Origin: Natronorubrum texcoconense
Lineage (GTDB): Archaea > Halobacteriota > Halobacteria > Halobacteriales > Natrialbaceae
Direction of reading: 5' to 3'
Assembly (NCBI RefSeq): GCF_900100335.1
Contig: NZ_FNFE01000004.1
Location: 372,001-436,000 of the forward strand
Length of the DNA: 64,000 nucleotides
This document shows positions 36,147 through 44,449 of this stretch, piece by piece (position 1 is the first letter of the stretch; each line of letters opens with the position of its first letter). The notes beneath the pieces were generated by a model. The model saw only the letters and a program-made list of their open reading frames with translations, ran no database searches and was not told the DNA's origin. Both the position numbers and the translations under genes were made by a program.

Positions 36147-36383
36147 TCAGTTACCGTTGGGTACGTCTCCGTCCGTCTGGTCGTCGTCTCGTTCCTGGCG
36201 GTCGTCTTCCCGTTCGGGCAGGAACGCCCAGACCACGACGAGTCCGACGATGACGAGTCCGAGCGCGGCCGACTCGAGGACGCTCAGATCGATGTTGACC
36301 CAGACGAGGACCGTCCGTAGCTCGACGATCAGCGGGACGGTAAACGCGAGGACGACGAGCAGCGCGCCCTTCGAGATGCGCAC
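36147..36383 (-). CDS. Small two-helix protein of the ba3 oxidase operon (CbaC-like)
   Basis: A 78-residue protein with two transmembrane helices (about residues 5-25 and 36-55) and an acidic tail. Its GTG start overlaps the stop of the oxidase subunit I gene (TAGTG), so it is the last gene of that operon. Haloarchaeal ba3 oxidase operons usually end with such a small membrane protein; whether it is a structural subunit is not known to me. Confidence 0.65.
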   Translation of the reverse strand: MRISKGALLVVLAFTVPLIVELRTVLVWVNIDLSVLESAALGLVIVGLVVVWAFLPEREDDRQERDDDQTDGDVPNGN

Positions 36384-38179
36384 TACGGCGTCACCTCCGT
36401 GACGATCGATCCCGTGAGTTCGCCTGCGGTAGCGAGGGCGGTAGTGACGTACTGCTCGAGCACCAGCCCGAGGACCGGGAGCGTGTCGAGGCTGACCGGG
36501 AACGGGTTGACGTCGGGTCCGAACAGGCCGCCGCGGTCGACGATGCTCAGGATCGGGAACGTGTACGCGAAGATCACGAGCACGACGGCGATGGCCGTCC
36601 AGAGTTTGAGGTTGTCGAGGACGAGCGGTGCATCCTCGGACCCCGACAGCGTCTCGGCGTAGCCGTTCGCGGGGAGGCTGTCACTTTTGCCGTTGAACGC
36701 CGTGCCGACGACGTTCGCGAAGAACAACGCGAGCGAGAGCGTGAGCAAGATCCCGCCCAGTGCGATCTGGGCGTTGAGTTCGCCGACGCTGCCGACGGCG
36801 GCCTCGAACTCGAAGCCGTCGTACTGCGGTTCGGCGGTTCGGCGCGGCACGCCCAGCAGGCCGGCGCGGTGCATCGCGTTGGACATGAACGTCATACCGA
36901 CGAACCAGAGGACGACCTGGACGAGCGCGACGGAGCGGTTCCACAGCGCCCTGCCGGTCACCTGCGGGAGGAACCAGTAGGTGACGGCCATGAACGTCAG
37001 GGCGACGGCCGTTCCCACGGTGAGGTGGAAGTGGCCGACGACCCAGAACGTGTTGTGGACGAGGTAGTTGATGTTCATTCCGGCGTTGATCATCCCCGAG
37101 AAGCCGGCGGCGGCGAACATGAGCCCGGCCAGCGCCATCCCGGTGAAGACGGGGTCGCGCCACGGCAGCGCCTTGAGCCAGCCGAAGTAGCCTTCGCCGC
37201 CGCGCTGGCGGGCCCCGTGTTCCATGCTGGCGACGACGGTAAACGCCGTCAGCAGGCTGGGCAACAGGAGGAACATCGTGTTCGTCATCGCGATGAACTT
37301 GAACCCTTCCGCGATACCGGGATCGAGATACTGGTGGTGGATCCCCGTCGGCACCGAGAGGATCAGGAACAGCACGAAGACGACTCGGGCCAGTGGGTCG
37401 CTGAACAGTTTCCCGCCCGAGACTTTCGGCAGCATGATGTACCACATCATGTACGCGGGCATCAGCCAGAAGTAGACCACCGGGTGGCCGAAGAACCAGA
37501 ACAGCGTTCTGGTGAGCAGCGGGTTGACGGAGTCGATCAGGCCGAGCGACCACGGCAATAGGAAGGCGAGAATCGCGATAGCGACGCCGAGCGTGGCGAT
37601 GTACCACATGAGCGTCGTCGTCAACACCATGAACGTCGGTAGCGGAATCCGCTCGTCCGGGTTTTCGGCCTTCCAGGCCAGCCAGGAGCGGAACCAGTCG
37701 ACGCCGGCGAGCCAGGTGCCGACGACGAACAGTACGAGGCCGAGATAGAACAGCGGATGTGCCTGTAGCGGCGCGTAGAACGTAAAGAGCACCGACGCGC
37801 TCATGTCGATCGAGTCGGTAAAGCCGGCGAAGATCGGAATCGCGACGAGTGCGGTTCCGAGCACCATCAGGCCGTACCAGGCCCACGTGAATCGGATGTC
37901 CTCGACACCTCGGTCGAGGCTCGTCGTTATCGCCCACGTGAACACGCCCACGAGGAAGAAAATCGTGAACGTAATCGCGAGCAAGACGCCGTGTGCGGTG
38001 AGCACGGTGTAGTAGTCGGCCGAATCCATGAACCGATAGACGTCGGTCCGGTGGAGGGTCTGGACGACCCCGAACAGGCCCCCGATCGCGAGCGCGAGGA
38101 AGGAGCTGTAGAAGGCCGCCCGAACGACCTTCGCTTCCGCCGGGAACGCGTCGATGTACGTCGATCCCGCTTCACTCAT
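36383..38179 (-). CDS. cbaA: ba3-type terminal oxidase subunit I
   Basis: The catalytic subunit of a B-family heme-copper oxidase, 598 residues, about 13 helices, reducing oxygen to water at the membrane. Ligand motifs are visible: HGVLLA (low-spin heme), GHPVVYFW with the His-Tyr pair, HHQYLDPG for CuB, and VGHFHLTVG for the high-spin and low-spin hemes. The HPVVYFWLMPAY form is that of Thermus ba3 and Natronomonas cba oxidases. It overlaps subunit II upstream by 8 bases. The copper ATPase gene at 39738 may serve its assembly. Confidence 0.93.
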   Translation of the reverse strand: MSEAGSTYIDAFPAEAKVVRAAFYSSFLALAIGGLFGVVQTLHRTDVYRFMDSADYYTVLTAHGVLLAITFTIFFLVGVFTWAITTSLDRGVEDIRFTWAWYGLMVLGTALVAIPIFAGFTDSIDMSASVLFTFYAPLQAHPLFYLGLVLFVVGTWLAGVDWFRSWLAWKAENPDERIPLPTFMVLTTTLMWYIATLGVAIAILAFLLPWSLGLIDSVNPLLTRTLFWFFGHPVVYFWLMPAYMMWYIMLPKVSGGKLFSDPLARVVFVLFLILSVPTGIHHQYLDPGIAEGFKFIAMTNTMFLLLPSLLTAFTVVASMEHGARQRGGEGYFGWLKALPWRDPVFTGMALAGLMFAAAGFSGMINAGMNINYLVHNTFWVVGHFHLTVGTAVALTFMAVTYWFLPQVTGRALWNRSVALVQVVLWFVGMTFMSNAMHRAGLLGVPRRTAEPQYDGFEFEAAVGSVGELNAQIALGGILLTLSLALFFANVVGTAFNGKSDSLPANGYAETLSGSEDAPLVLDNLKLWTAIAVVLVIFAYTFPILSIVDRGGLFGPDVNPFPVSLDTLPVLGLVLEQYVTTALATAGELTGSIVTEVTP

Positions 38180-39044
38180 CGTCCTCACCTCCGTCGGTTT
38201 CGCCATCGTCGTTCTCGTCGTCGTCACCGTCAGAGCCGTTGTCGCCGTCGTCGTCTTCGTTTTCGTCGTCCGTCTCGAGTTCCTCGACGACGGTCAGCGT
38301 CCCACTTTCCTCGTAGTTGTCGATGGCGACCGTCCAGTCGTGCTCGCCCTCGCCGAGATCGGTCGTGTCGACGGTGAACGTCGTCTCCTCGAGATCGCCG
38401 CCAGCGACGGTGAGTTCCTCCTCGAGCATTTCGTCGCCGATCTCGAGCGTCGCGGTCGTCTCGAGGTCGTCGAGCATTCGGTTCTCGACGGACACGTTGA
38501 ACGCCGCCTCGTCGCCGAGTTCGAGTTCGTCGTCCGCGTCGACCGACAGCTCTGTCATGTCGAACTCGTCTTCGGGAACGACGTGGAGCATTCCCTCCAT
38601 GTCGTGGTGACCGGAACCACAGTACTCGTTGCAGACGATCCCGTACTCGCCGGGTTCGTCGAACTCGACGGTCATCTCGGCGATTTCGCCGGGGATGACC
38701 ATCGTGTTGATGTTGGTCCCGGCGACGCTGAAGCTGTGGATAACGTCTCGAGCGGTCACGTAGAACGTCACCTCGCTGTTCGCGGGGACTTCGATTGGAT
38801 CGGGGGAAAAGGCGAACGTCTGTGCAACGACGTAGGCTTCGTACTCGTTCTCACCGACGTGTTCGACGCGCGGCTCGCCGAAGCGTTCGTCGTCGCTGAT
38901 CTCGCTGGGTTCGATGGTGGGCTGTTGATCGCCGACCATCGTGATTCCGAGACCGACCGAGCCGTACGTGATCGTCGCGATGAAGCCGACGATCAACACC
39001 ATCGCTGCGACTAGCCACAGCTTCTCGTACGTGTGAATGTTCAT
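38172..39044 (-). CDS. cbaB: ba3-type terminal oxidase subunit II with C-terminal extension
   Basis: A 290-residue subunit with one N-terminal membrane anchor (about residues 9-30) and a cupredoxin CuA domain (about residues 60-165). The CuA site is intact: a His in DVIHSFSV and CNEYCGSGHHDMEGM giving two Cys, His and Met. Unusually, about 85 residues of a beta-rich CARDB-like domain follow (FNVSVENR... WTVAIDNYEESGTL), then an Asp/Glu/Gly tail. Most cba subunit II proteins end soon after the CuA domain. It overlaps cbaA downstream and the small gene upstream (ATGA). Confidence 0.9.
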   Translation of the reverse strand: MNIHTYEKLWLVAAMVLIVGFIATITYGSVGLGITMVGDQQPTIEPSEISDDERFGEPRVEHVGENEYEAYVVAQTFAFSPDPIEVPANSEVTFYVTARDVIHSFSVAGTNINTMVIPGEIAEMTVEFDEPGEYGIVCNEYCGSGHHDMEGMLHVVPEDEFDMTELSVDADDELELGDEAAFNVSVENRMLDDLETTATLEIGDEMLEEELTVAGGDLEETTFTVDTTDLGEGEHDWTVAIDNYEESGTLTVVEELETDDENEDDDGDNGSDGDDDENDDGETDGGEDDE

Positions 39045-39244
39045 GCGAGACCCACCACCGAGAGCAGGAGGCCGGTAACCGTCGGCTCGTTTCCGAGGAA
39101 CTCGACGAAGTACATGAAGAACCACAGGAGTACCAGAATGAGGAAGTACAGACCGATCAGGGCTAGCGTCCCGACCGGATCGTACTCGTCGTGCCCGATC
39201 TCCCGTATTTGATCCGACTGGTCGCTCTCTGTCGACTGCGTCAT
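39041..39244 (-). CDS. Small single-helix protein, first gene of the ba3 oxidase operon
   Basis: A 67-residue protein with an acidic N-terminus and one long or two short hydrophobic helices (LALIGLYFLILVLLWFFMYFVEF, then VTGLLLSVVGLA). Its stop overlaps the subunit II start by 4 bases (ATGA), showing operon membership. It likely corresponds to the small subunits (CbaD/CbaE type) reported for the four-subunit Natronomonas oxidase; the exact equivalence is unsure. Confidence 0.68.
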   Translation of the reverse strand: MTQSTESDQSDQIREIGHDEYDPVGTLALIGLYFLILVLLWFFMYFVEFLGNEPTVTGLLLSVVGLA

Positions 39245-39344
39245 GTGTTCGTGTTGGAATACTCGTGGGTTAACAGCTAGAGAGATTCCCGACTCGTAGG
39301 AACAAGAGGCACTATTTACGTATCACCCACCGTTATACGGCGGT

Positions 39345-39551
39345 ATGAACCTCGAGGAGTTCTCACCGCGACAGGCGCTTCCGGTCGGCTTGCTGGCGTT
39401 GCTGCCACTCTCCTGGTACGCACTCGAGAGCTCGTTGGCGGCGGGTGTCGTCTCCGCGGTCAACGTGTTGATCATCGTTGCCTGCCTCTACGTGGCGTTC
39501 GAGCCCGTTCCGGGGCATCACGATCACGACTCGAACGGCGCGTCGTCCTAA
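39345..39551 (+). CDS. Small membrane protein divergent from the ba3 oxidase operon
   Basis: A 68-residue protein with two hydrophobic helices (PVGLLALLPLSWYAL and VVSAVNVLIIVACLYVAF) and a His/Asp-rich tail (GHHDHDSNG). It is divergently transcribed from the oxidase operon with about 100 bases between, so the promoters may be shared. Similar genes in haloarchaea are labelled as ba3 oxidase subunits, but this is from context. The TATA-like ATTTACG near 39314 is about 30 bases upstream. Confidence 0.62.
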   Translation: MNLEEFSPRQALPVGLLALLPLSWYALESSLAAGVVSAVNVLIIVACLYVAFEPVPGHHDHDSNGASS

Positions 39552-39673
39552 CTGCGAATGGTCGCCCGCAACGCGCTTGCCCGCGACCACGACACGAGTG
39601 TGGCAGGCACCGAGCGCGCCGACTCGCTCGTGTGCACTGGAGTACTACTGTACGGAACCTACCTGCCACAGTC

Positions 39674-39734
39674 ACTGCTATCGTTCTCCCGATCGCTGTG
39701 ATCGTCCCTCGACCGCTGTGATCGTTCCCTCGCT
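39674..39734 (+). repeat. Three tandem 20-bp repeats before the copper ATPase gene
   Basis: CGCTGTGATCGTCCCTCGAC (39695-39714) is followed directly by CGCTGTGATCGTTCCCTCGC (39715-39734), and a weaker copy precedes them (39674-39694). The last copy ends 3 bases before the ATG at 39738. Phased direct repeats of two helical turns next to a start suggest an operator for a metal-responsive regulator, but slippage repeats are possible. Confidence 0.45.
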
Positions 39735-39737
39735 TCC

Positions 39738-42242
39738 ATGACCCGATTTCCCACCCGTTCCGAGTCCGAACACGCCGACGACACCGTCGACATCGGCGAG
39801 AGCGGACGAGCTACGGAGCCCGACCGAGGGGGGCAGAGCCCCGACGGCTGTACGCTCTGTTCGTTTCCAACGCCGGGAGAGCCGGTTACCGATCCAGACA
39901 TCACGGGGACCTTCTGCTGCCGGGGCTGTCTCGAGATCCATCGCACCCTCGATGACGTCGACGACGCGGACGCCGACGACGTTCGCGCTCGGCTCGACGA
40001 CGAGTCGTCCCTGGACGATCTCGAGGGCGAGGACGCCTTCCTCGCGGTCGACGGGATGCACTGTTCGACCTGCGAGGCCTTTCTCGAGACGCGAGCGACC
40101 GGCACGTCGGGCGTTCTGGGTGCGGAAGCGAGTTACGCGACGGACACGCTCCGACTCGTCTACGATCCCGACGTGATCGAAGACGCTCGGCTCCCGGAGA
40201 TCGTCTCGGGCTACGGCTACGAGGCTCGAGACCGGGCGGACGGTCGCGAGGAAGCGCCTCGAGACGCCGCGCTCGTGAAGTTCCTGATCGGCGGCGGGCT
40301 GTTCGGGATGATGGTGATGGTCTGGTACGCCGTCTTTCTGTATCCGACGTACTTCGGCTACGAGCCGGTGGCCGACTTCGGCGGCTACGACGGCTACTAT
40401 CTGGTCGTGAACATCTGGCTCATGACGTCGTTCGTGCTCTTTTACACGGGGTATCCGATCCTTCGCGGTGCGTACGTCAGCCTCAGGGCGGGGCTGCCGA
40501 ACATGGATCTGCTCGTCTCGCTGGCTGCGGTCGGGTCCTACGCGTACAGTACGCTCGCGATGGTCCTCGGGCGAACGGATCTGTACTTCGACGTGACGGT
40601 CGCGATAATTCTCGTCGTCACGGCCGGTACCTACTACGAGGGGGTGATCAAGCGCCGGGCCGCCGGCTTGCTGTCGGAGCTAACCGAGGCGCAGGTCGAC
40701 GAGGCTCGACGCGCGGGCGACGGCGAGAGGGTCCCGCTCGAGGCGGTCGATCCCGGTGACCGCCTGCTCGTTCGGCCGGGCGAGCGCGTTCCGCTCGACG
40801 GCTCCGTTGTCGAGGGGTCGGCCGCGGTCGACGAGTCGCTGGTCACGGGCGAGTCCCTGCCGGTCGAAAAGAACTCCGGGGACTCGGTCCGGGGCGGGAC
40901 CGTCGTCACCGACGCACCCGTGATCGTCGCCGTCGGCGAGGACGCGGAAAGCACCCACGATCGACTCGTCTCGCTGCTCTGGTCGATCCAGAGTTCGCGG
41001 CCGGGCGTCCAGCGGCTCGCGGACAAACTCGCGACCATCTTCGTTCCGCTGGTCGTCTTCCTCGCGGTCGCGGCGACCGTCGGGCTGCTCGCGACCGGCT
41101 CGAGTCCCGCGACGGCGTTTCTCGTCGGACTCACGGTCGTCATCGTCTCCTGTCCGTGCGCGCTCGGACTGGCCACGCCGCTGGCGATCGCCTCGGGCGT
41201 CCAGACCGCGGCGCGACGCGGGATCGTCGTCGCCACCGAGACGCTCTTCGAGGACGCACCCGACGTCGATATCGTCGTCCTGGATAAAACGGGAACGCTC
41301 ACCGAGGGTGAGATGTCGGTCGAGCGTGTTCACGTCGAGGGCGGTGGCCCCGCCGCCGACTCGAGGCCCATCTCGGACGAACGGACCGTCCTCCGTCGCG
41401 CCGCGGCCGTCGAGACCCTCTCGGAGCACCCGATCGCCGGCGCCATCGTCGATGCGGCCCGCGAGAGCGACACGATCGATGGCAACGAGGAGGACGACGA
41501 CGATCACACCGCCGACATCGATGGCTTCGAGCGCCACCCCCGCGGCGTCGTCGGTCTCGTCGACGACGAGCGCGTCGTCGTCGGTCACCCGGATCACTGT
41601 CGCGACCGGGGACTCTCGATCTCGCCGTCGCTCGAGTCGCCTATTTCGGCGGCGAGAGCCGACGGCGACGTCCCGGTCGTCGTCGGCTGGGACGGTCGGG
41701 CACGCGGCGTGATCGTCGTCGGTGACGCGCCCCGCGAGCGCTGGAACGAGGCGGTCGAGACGCTCTCGGACGGCCGCGAGGTCGTCGTCCTCACGGGTGA
41801 CGAGGGAGCGGCGGCGGACCGATTTCGCGACGTCGACGGCGTGAGCGAGGTGTTCGCCGGCGTGCCGCCCGAAGCGAAGGCGGAGACGATCCGCCGACTC
41901 CGAACGCGAGGCACCGTCGCGATGGTCGGCGACGGCAGCAACGACGCACCGGCGCTCGCCGCGGCCGACGTCGGCATCGCACTCGGCAGCGGCACCGAAC
42001 TCGCGACCGACGCCGCGGACGCCGTGATCGTCGGTGACGACCTCGAGGCTGTAGCCGAGACGTTCGCGCTCGCAACCGGGACCCACCGGCGGATTCGACA
42101 GAATCTCGGCTGGGCGTTCGTCTACAACGCGATCGCGATTCCGTTGGCGATCGCCGGGCTGTTGAACCCCCTTTTCGCCGCGGTCGCGATGGCCGCGAGT
42201 AGTTTGTTGGTCGTGGCCAACTCCGCGCGGTCGATTCGGTGA
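39738..42242 (+). CDS. Copper-type P1B ATPase, CcoI/FixI-like
   Basis: An 834-residue heavy-metal ATPase. The N-terminus has a Cys-rich segment (CTLCSFPTPG... FCCRGCLEIH) like that of CcoI/FixI, then an HMA domain with GMHCSTC (CxxC). Eight helices carry the CPC motif (VSCPCALGLATPLA). Cytoplasmic motifs are TGES, DKTGT, an HP motif (SEHPIAG) and GDGSNDAPAL. CcoI-type pumps supply copper for heme-copper oxidase assembly, and this gene neighbours the ba3 oxidase genes, so that role fits better than detoxification. Tandem repeats precede the start. Confidence 0.9.
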   Translation: MTRFPTRSESEHADDTVDIGESGRATEPDRGGQSPDGCTLCSFPTPGEPVTDPDITGTFCCRGCLEIHRTLDDVDDADADDVRARLDDESSLDDLEGEDAFLAVDGMHCSTCEAFLETRATGTSGVLGAEASYATDTLRLVYDPDVIEDARLPEIVSGYGYEARDRADGREEAPRDAALVKFLIGGGLFGMMVMVWYAVFLYPTYFGYEPVADFGGYDGYYLVVNIWLMTSFVLFYTGYPILRGAYVSLRAGLPNMDLLVSLAAVGSYAYSTLAMVLGRTDLYFDVTVAIILVVTAGTYYEGVIKRRAAGLLSELTEAQVDEARRAGDGERVPLEAVDPGDRLLVRPGERVPLDGSVVEGSAAVDESLVTGESLPVEKNSGDSVRGGTVVTDAPVIVAVGEDAESTHDRLVSLLWSIQSSRPGVQRLADKLATIFVPLVVFLAVAATVGLLATGSSPATAFLVGLTVVIVSCPCALGLATPLAIASGVQTAARRGIVVATETLFEDAPDVDIVVLDKTGTLTEGEMSVERVHVEGGGPAADSRPISDERTVLRRAAAVETLSEHPIAGAIVDAARESDTIDGNEEDDDDHTADIDGFERHPRGVVGLVDDERVVVGHPDHCRDRGLSISPSLESPISAARADGDVPVVVGWDGRARGVIVVGDAPRERWNEAVETLSDGREVVVLTGDEGAAADRFRDVDGVSEVFAGVPPEAKAETIRRLRTRGTVAMVGDGSNDAPALAAADVGIALGSGTELATDAADAVIVGDDLEAVAETFALATGTHRRIRQNLGWAFVYNAIAIPLAIAGLLNPLFAAVAMAASSLLVVANSARSIR

Positions 42243-42332
42243 CGGCGTCTCGAGTTCGGCAGCTATCGTAACAACTGAAACGATTTACACATCGATCGCA
42301 ACGCGGTCCTGCGATCGAGTGTGCAGTGACTT

Positions 42333-42575
42333 TCAGTGGCTACGATACTCCTCGTCGGCCGTCACGACGCGATCCACCGCGCGCCGGTCGCCGTCGTCGT
42401 AGACGTAGGTCGTCTCCGCCTCTTCGTCTTCGGTTTTCCGGTGACTGCCGTCGCAGAAGGGAAACGACGCCGAGAGACCACACTGACAGATCGCGACGTC
42501 GCCTTTCTCGTCGTCGATATCGTCGGGATCGAGCTTCCGCGGTCCCGTCGCCTCGAGTTCGACCAGTCGTGTCAT
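42333..42575 (-). CDS. CDGSH iron-sulfur domain protein
   Basis: An 80-residue protein with the CDGSH motif ICQCGLSASFPFCDGSH, whose three Cys and one His bind a 2Fe-2S cluster as in mitoNEET-type proteins. ATG 42575 is chosen; the 35 residues upstream in frame are Arg-rich and not protein-like. It is convergent with the copper ATPase gene. Likely redox or Fe-S transfer function. Confidence 0.85.
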   Translation of the reverse strand: MTRLVELEATGPRKLDPDDIDDEKGDVAICQCGLSASFPFCDGSHRKTEDEEAETTYVYDDGDRRAVDRVVTADEEYRSH

Positions 42576-42720
42576 GGGTCTCGATTCGAAGCGGTCGGTG
42601 AAAAGCGCGCGGCCCGACCGAACGGTTCGATCGCCTCGAGCGACGCTCGGCTGGCGCGGCCGAAACCGTCGTGAACGCAAGCTACTTGGTTCCAGTTTGT
42701 AATTCTCGACGTGGAACTAC

Positions 42721-43014
42721 ATGAGCGTCCACGATGGAGGAACGTCGATCGCTATCGCACTCGCAGTCGTCAAGACGCTTATCCTGCTCGTGGGCAGCGT
42801 TATCACGTTCTTCGCGTACAAAGCCTACCGTCGAACGCGACAGCGCGCGCTGGGCTTGCTCGCCGCCGGCTTCGGCCTCGTCACGCTGGGGCTGGTACTC
42901 GCCGGCTTGCTCTACGAACTGCTCGAGGTCTCGCTGATGACGGGCATTCTGCTCGAGAGTCTCCTCATGCTCGTCGGCTTCACCGTCATCGCCTACTCGC
43001 TGTACGTCTCCTGA
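42721..43014 (+). CDS. Small three-helix haloarchaeal membrane protein (DUF7521-like)
   Basis: A 97-residue protein with three hydrophobic helices (about residues 12-33, 44-66 and 72-95) and a basic loop (YKAYRRTRQRALG). This pattern is common in haloarchaea, often next to HTH regulator genes; here none is adjacent. Function unknown. Confidence 0.7.
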   Translation: MSVHDGGTSIAIALAVVKTLILLVGSVITFFAYKAYRRTRQRALGLLAAGFGLVTLGLVLAGLLYELLEVSLMTGILLESLLMLVGFTVIAYSLYVS

Positions 43015-43053
43015 GGCGACTACCTAAGGGCCTGCGCCCCGCGAGTACGACCA

Positions 43054-43680
43054 GTGACCGACGACGAGTCACCGACGACGGATGATCCGTCCGACCGTGG
43101 CCAGCCACGGTGCTCGGACGATATTTCGCCAGTTCTGCGATCGATCATCGATGAGCTATCGCCGGGACGTGCCCTCGACGTCGCCACCGGAACCGGCCGG
43201 AACGCCCTCGCCCTCGCGGCGCGCGGCTGGACCGTCGACGCCGTCGATCTCTCGAGTGCGAAACTGGCTCGGGCGCGTGAACGGGAGCGGGGCCGTACGC
43301 GGTCGACCGGTCCCCCACCCTCGGACCCCGTGAACTGGATCCTCGCCGACGTCGACAGCTACTGCGTTCCGGGCGGCGTCTACGACCTGCTCGCGGTGAG
43401 TTTCTTCGACGCGCGCGACCGTCTCTCGGATATCGTCGACGCGCTCGCCCCCGGCGGCGTGCTCTGGTACGAACACTACCTCGAGCCACCGGCGGGGGAG
43501 TCCAGCGCGGGGAATCCGTTTCGATTCGAGGCGAACGAACTCCTGACGGCGTGCTCGCGCTCGAAGCTGACGATCCTCTACTACGCCGAGTACGCCGTCG
43601 GTGACGAGCCACGCGTGGTACTGGTGGCGCGCAACGAGGACGGCGTCTCCCGGTGGCGGCCGGCGCTTCCGCGGCCGTAG
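43054..43680 (+). CDS. Class I SAM-dependent methyltransferase
   Basis: A 208-residue protein with Rossmann motif I ALDVATGTGRNAL (about residues 40-52), motif II acidic AVDLS, and motif III ILADVDSY. It is TehB/Tam-like in general pattern. The start is GTG 43054 (39 bases after the preceding stop). The substrate is unknown. The 217 bases after it hold nothing I can support as a gene. Confidence 0.82.
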   Translation: MTDDESPTTDDPSDRGQPRCSDDISPVLRSIIDELSPGRALDVATGTGRNALALAARGWTVDAVDLSSAKLARARERERGRTRSTGPPPSDPVNWILADVDSYCVPGGVYDLLAVSFFDARDRLSDIVDALAPGGVLWYEHYLEPPAGESSAGNPFRFEANELLTACSRSKLTILYYAEYAVGDEPRVVLVARNEDGVSRWRPALPRP

Positions 43681-43919
43681 CCGACGCCGCTACGGCCAGC
43701 TCAGTCCCGGGCTGTCCTCGTCGTCCTCGACCAGCCGGGCTCGAGTCCGCTCCGTCGAGAAGAGTCGCCGGCCGGATCGTGCTAATCCGTCCTTCTAACC
43801 TGCATCGCCGGAGCGTCGCGTGGCTCTGCCGTTGGGTCCCGATCGATTCGCCGTCGCCGTATAAGCGGCCTGTAGCTGCGACCCCAACCGTCTAGCGTGT
43901 GACGGACGAACGGTATAGT

Positions 43920-44237
43920 ATGGAGACGCGATGGGTAACCGTCGACGGTGTTCATCTGCAACTCCCTGCTGACTGTACCGTCGACGAGCTGCGGGAGGAA
44001 CTTCACAAACCGTCCGATGCGGTGCTGATCGCCGTCACCGGCGATCTCGTGTCCGTCGTCCACGACGAGGACCGATCCCTGGCCGAGATGGTCGCCGGCT
44101 GTGCGGACACGTACTACTTCAGACGGCCGGATGAGCCCGACCGAAACGTCGTGCTGGCCGCCCCGGAAATCGACGAGGCGCTCGAGGAGCCGATATCGGA
44201 CGAAACGACCTTCCAGCGACCCGGTATCGATCACTGA
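43920..44237 (+). CDS. Small hypothetical protein, beta-grasp-like pattern
   Basis: About 105 residues (112 if GTG 43899 is used). METRWVTVDGVHLQLPADCTVDELREEL, then AVLIAVTGDLVSVV, looks like alternating strands and a helix as in ubiquitin-like folds, but this is only a secondary-structure impression. The C-terminal 40 residues are acidic. It is the last host gene before the integrated element. Confidence 0.6.
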   Translation: METRWVTVDGVHLQLPADCTVDELREELHKPSDAVLIAVTGDLVSVVHDEDRSLAEMVAGCADTYYFRRPDEPDRNVVLAAPEIDEALEEPISDETTFQRPGIDH

Positions 44238-44355
44238 CCGTCGGATCTCTCGAGGATCTGCTGTGACGGTGGTTACTGTCTTTTACCGAGGGACAATGGG
44301 CTGTTCGGATGCTCGAGTTTTCACTCTGTAGGAACGGAGTCGAACGAACGCAGAA

Positions 44356-44388
44356 AGCCTAGGCCGGGATTTGAACCCGGGCTCTCGG
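44356..44388 (-). repeat. Left attachment site (attL)
   Basis: Identical over 33 bases to 50854-50886. It contains the T-arm and acceptor 3' half of tRNA-Thr without the 5' part, so it is the displaced copy made by integration. Confidence 0.9.
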
Positions 44389-44449
44389 AGACGGACGCAG
44401 AAGCCGCTAACAGGGGCTTGCGCCAGTGTTGCAGGCTGTGTTGAAAACC

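Noticed and set aside
43690-43790. Minus-strand frame of about 34 codons reading RRLFSTERTRARLVEDDED and ending SPGLSWP
   Set aside because: It looks protein-like but has an in-frame stop before it and no start codon. It could be a remnant of a small gene, but I cannot support it as one.
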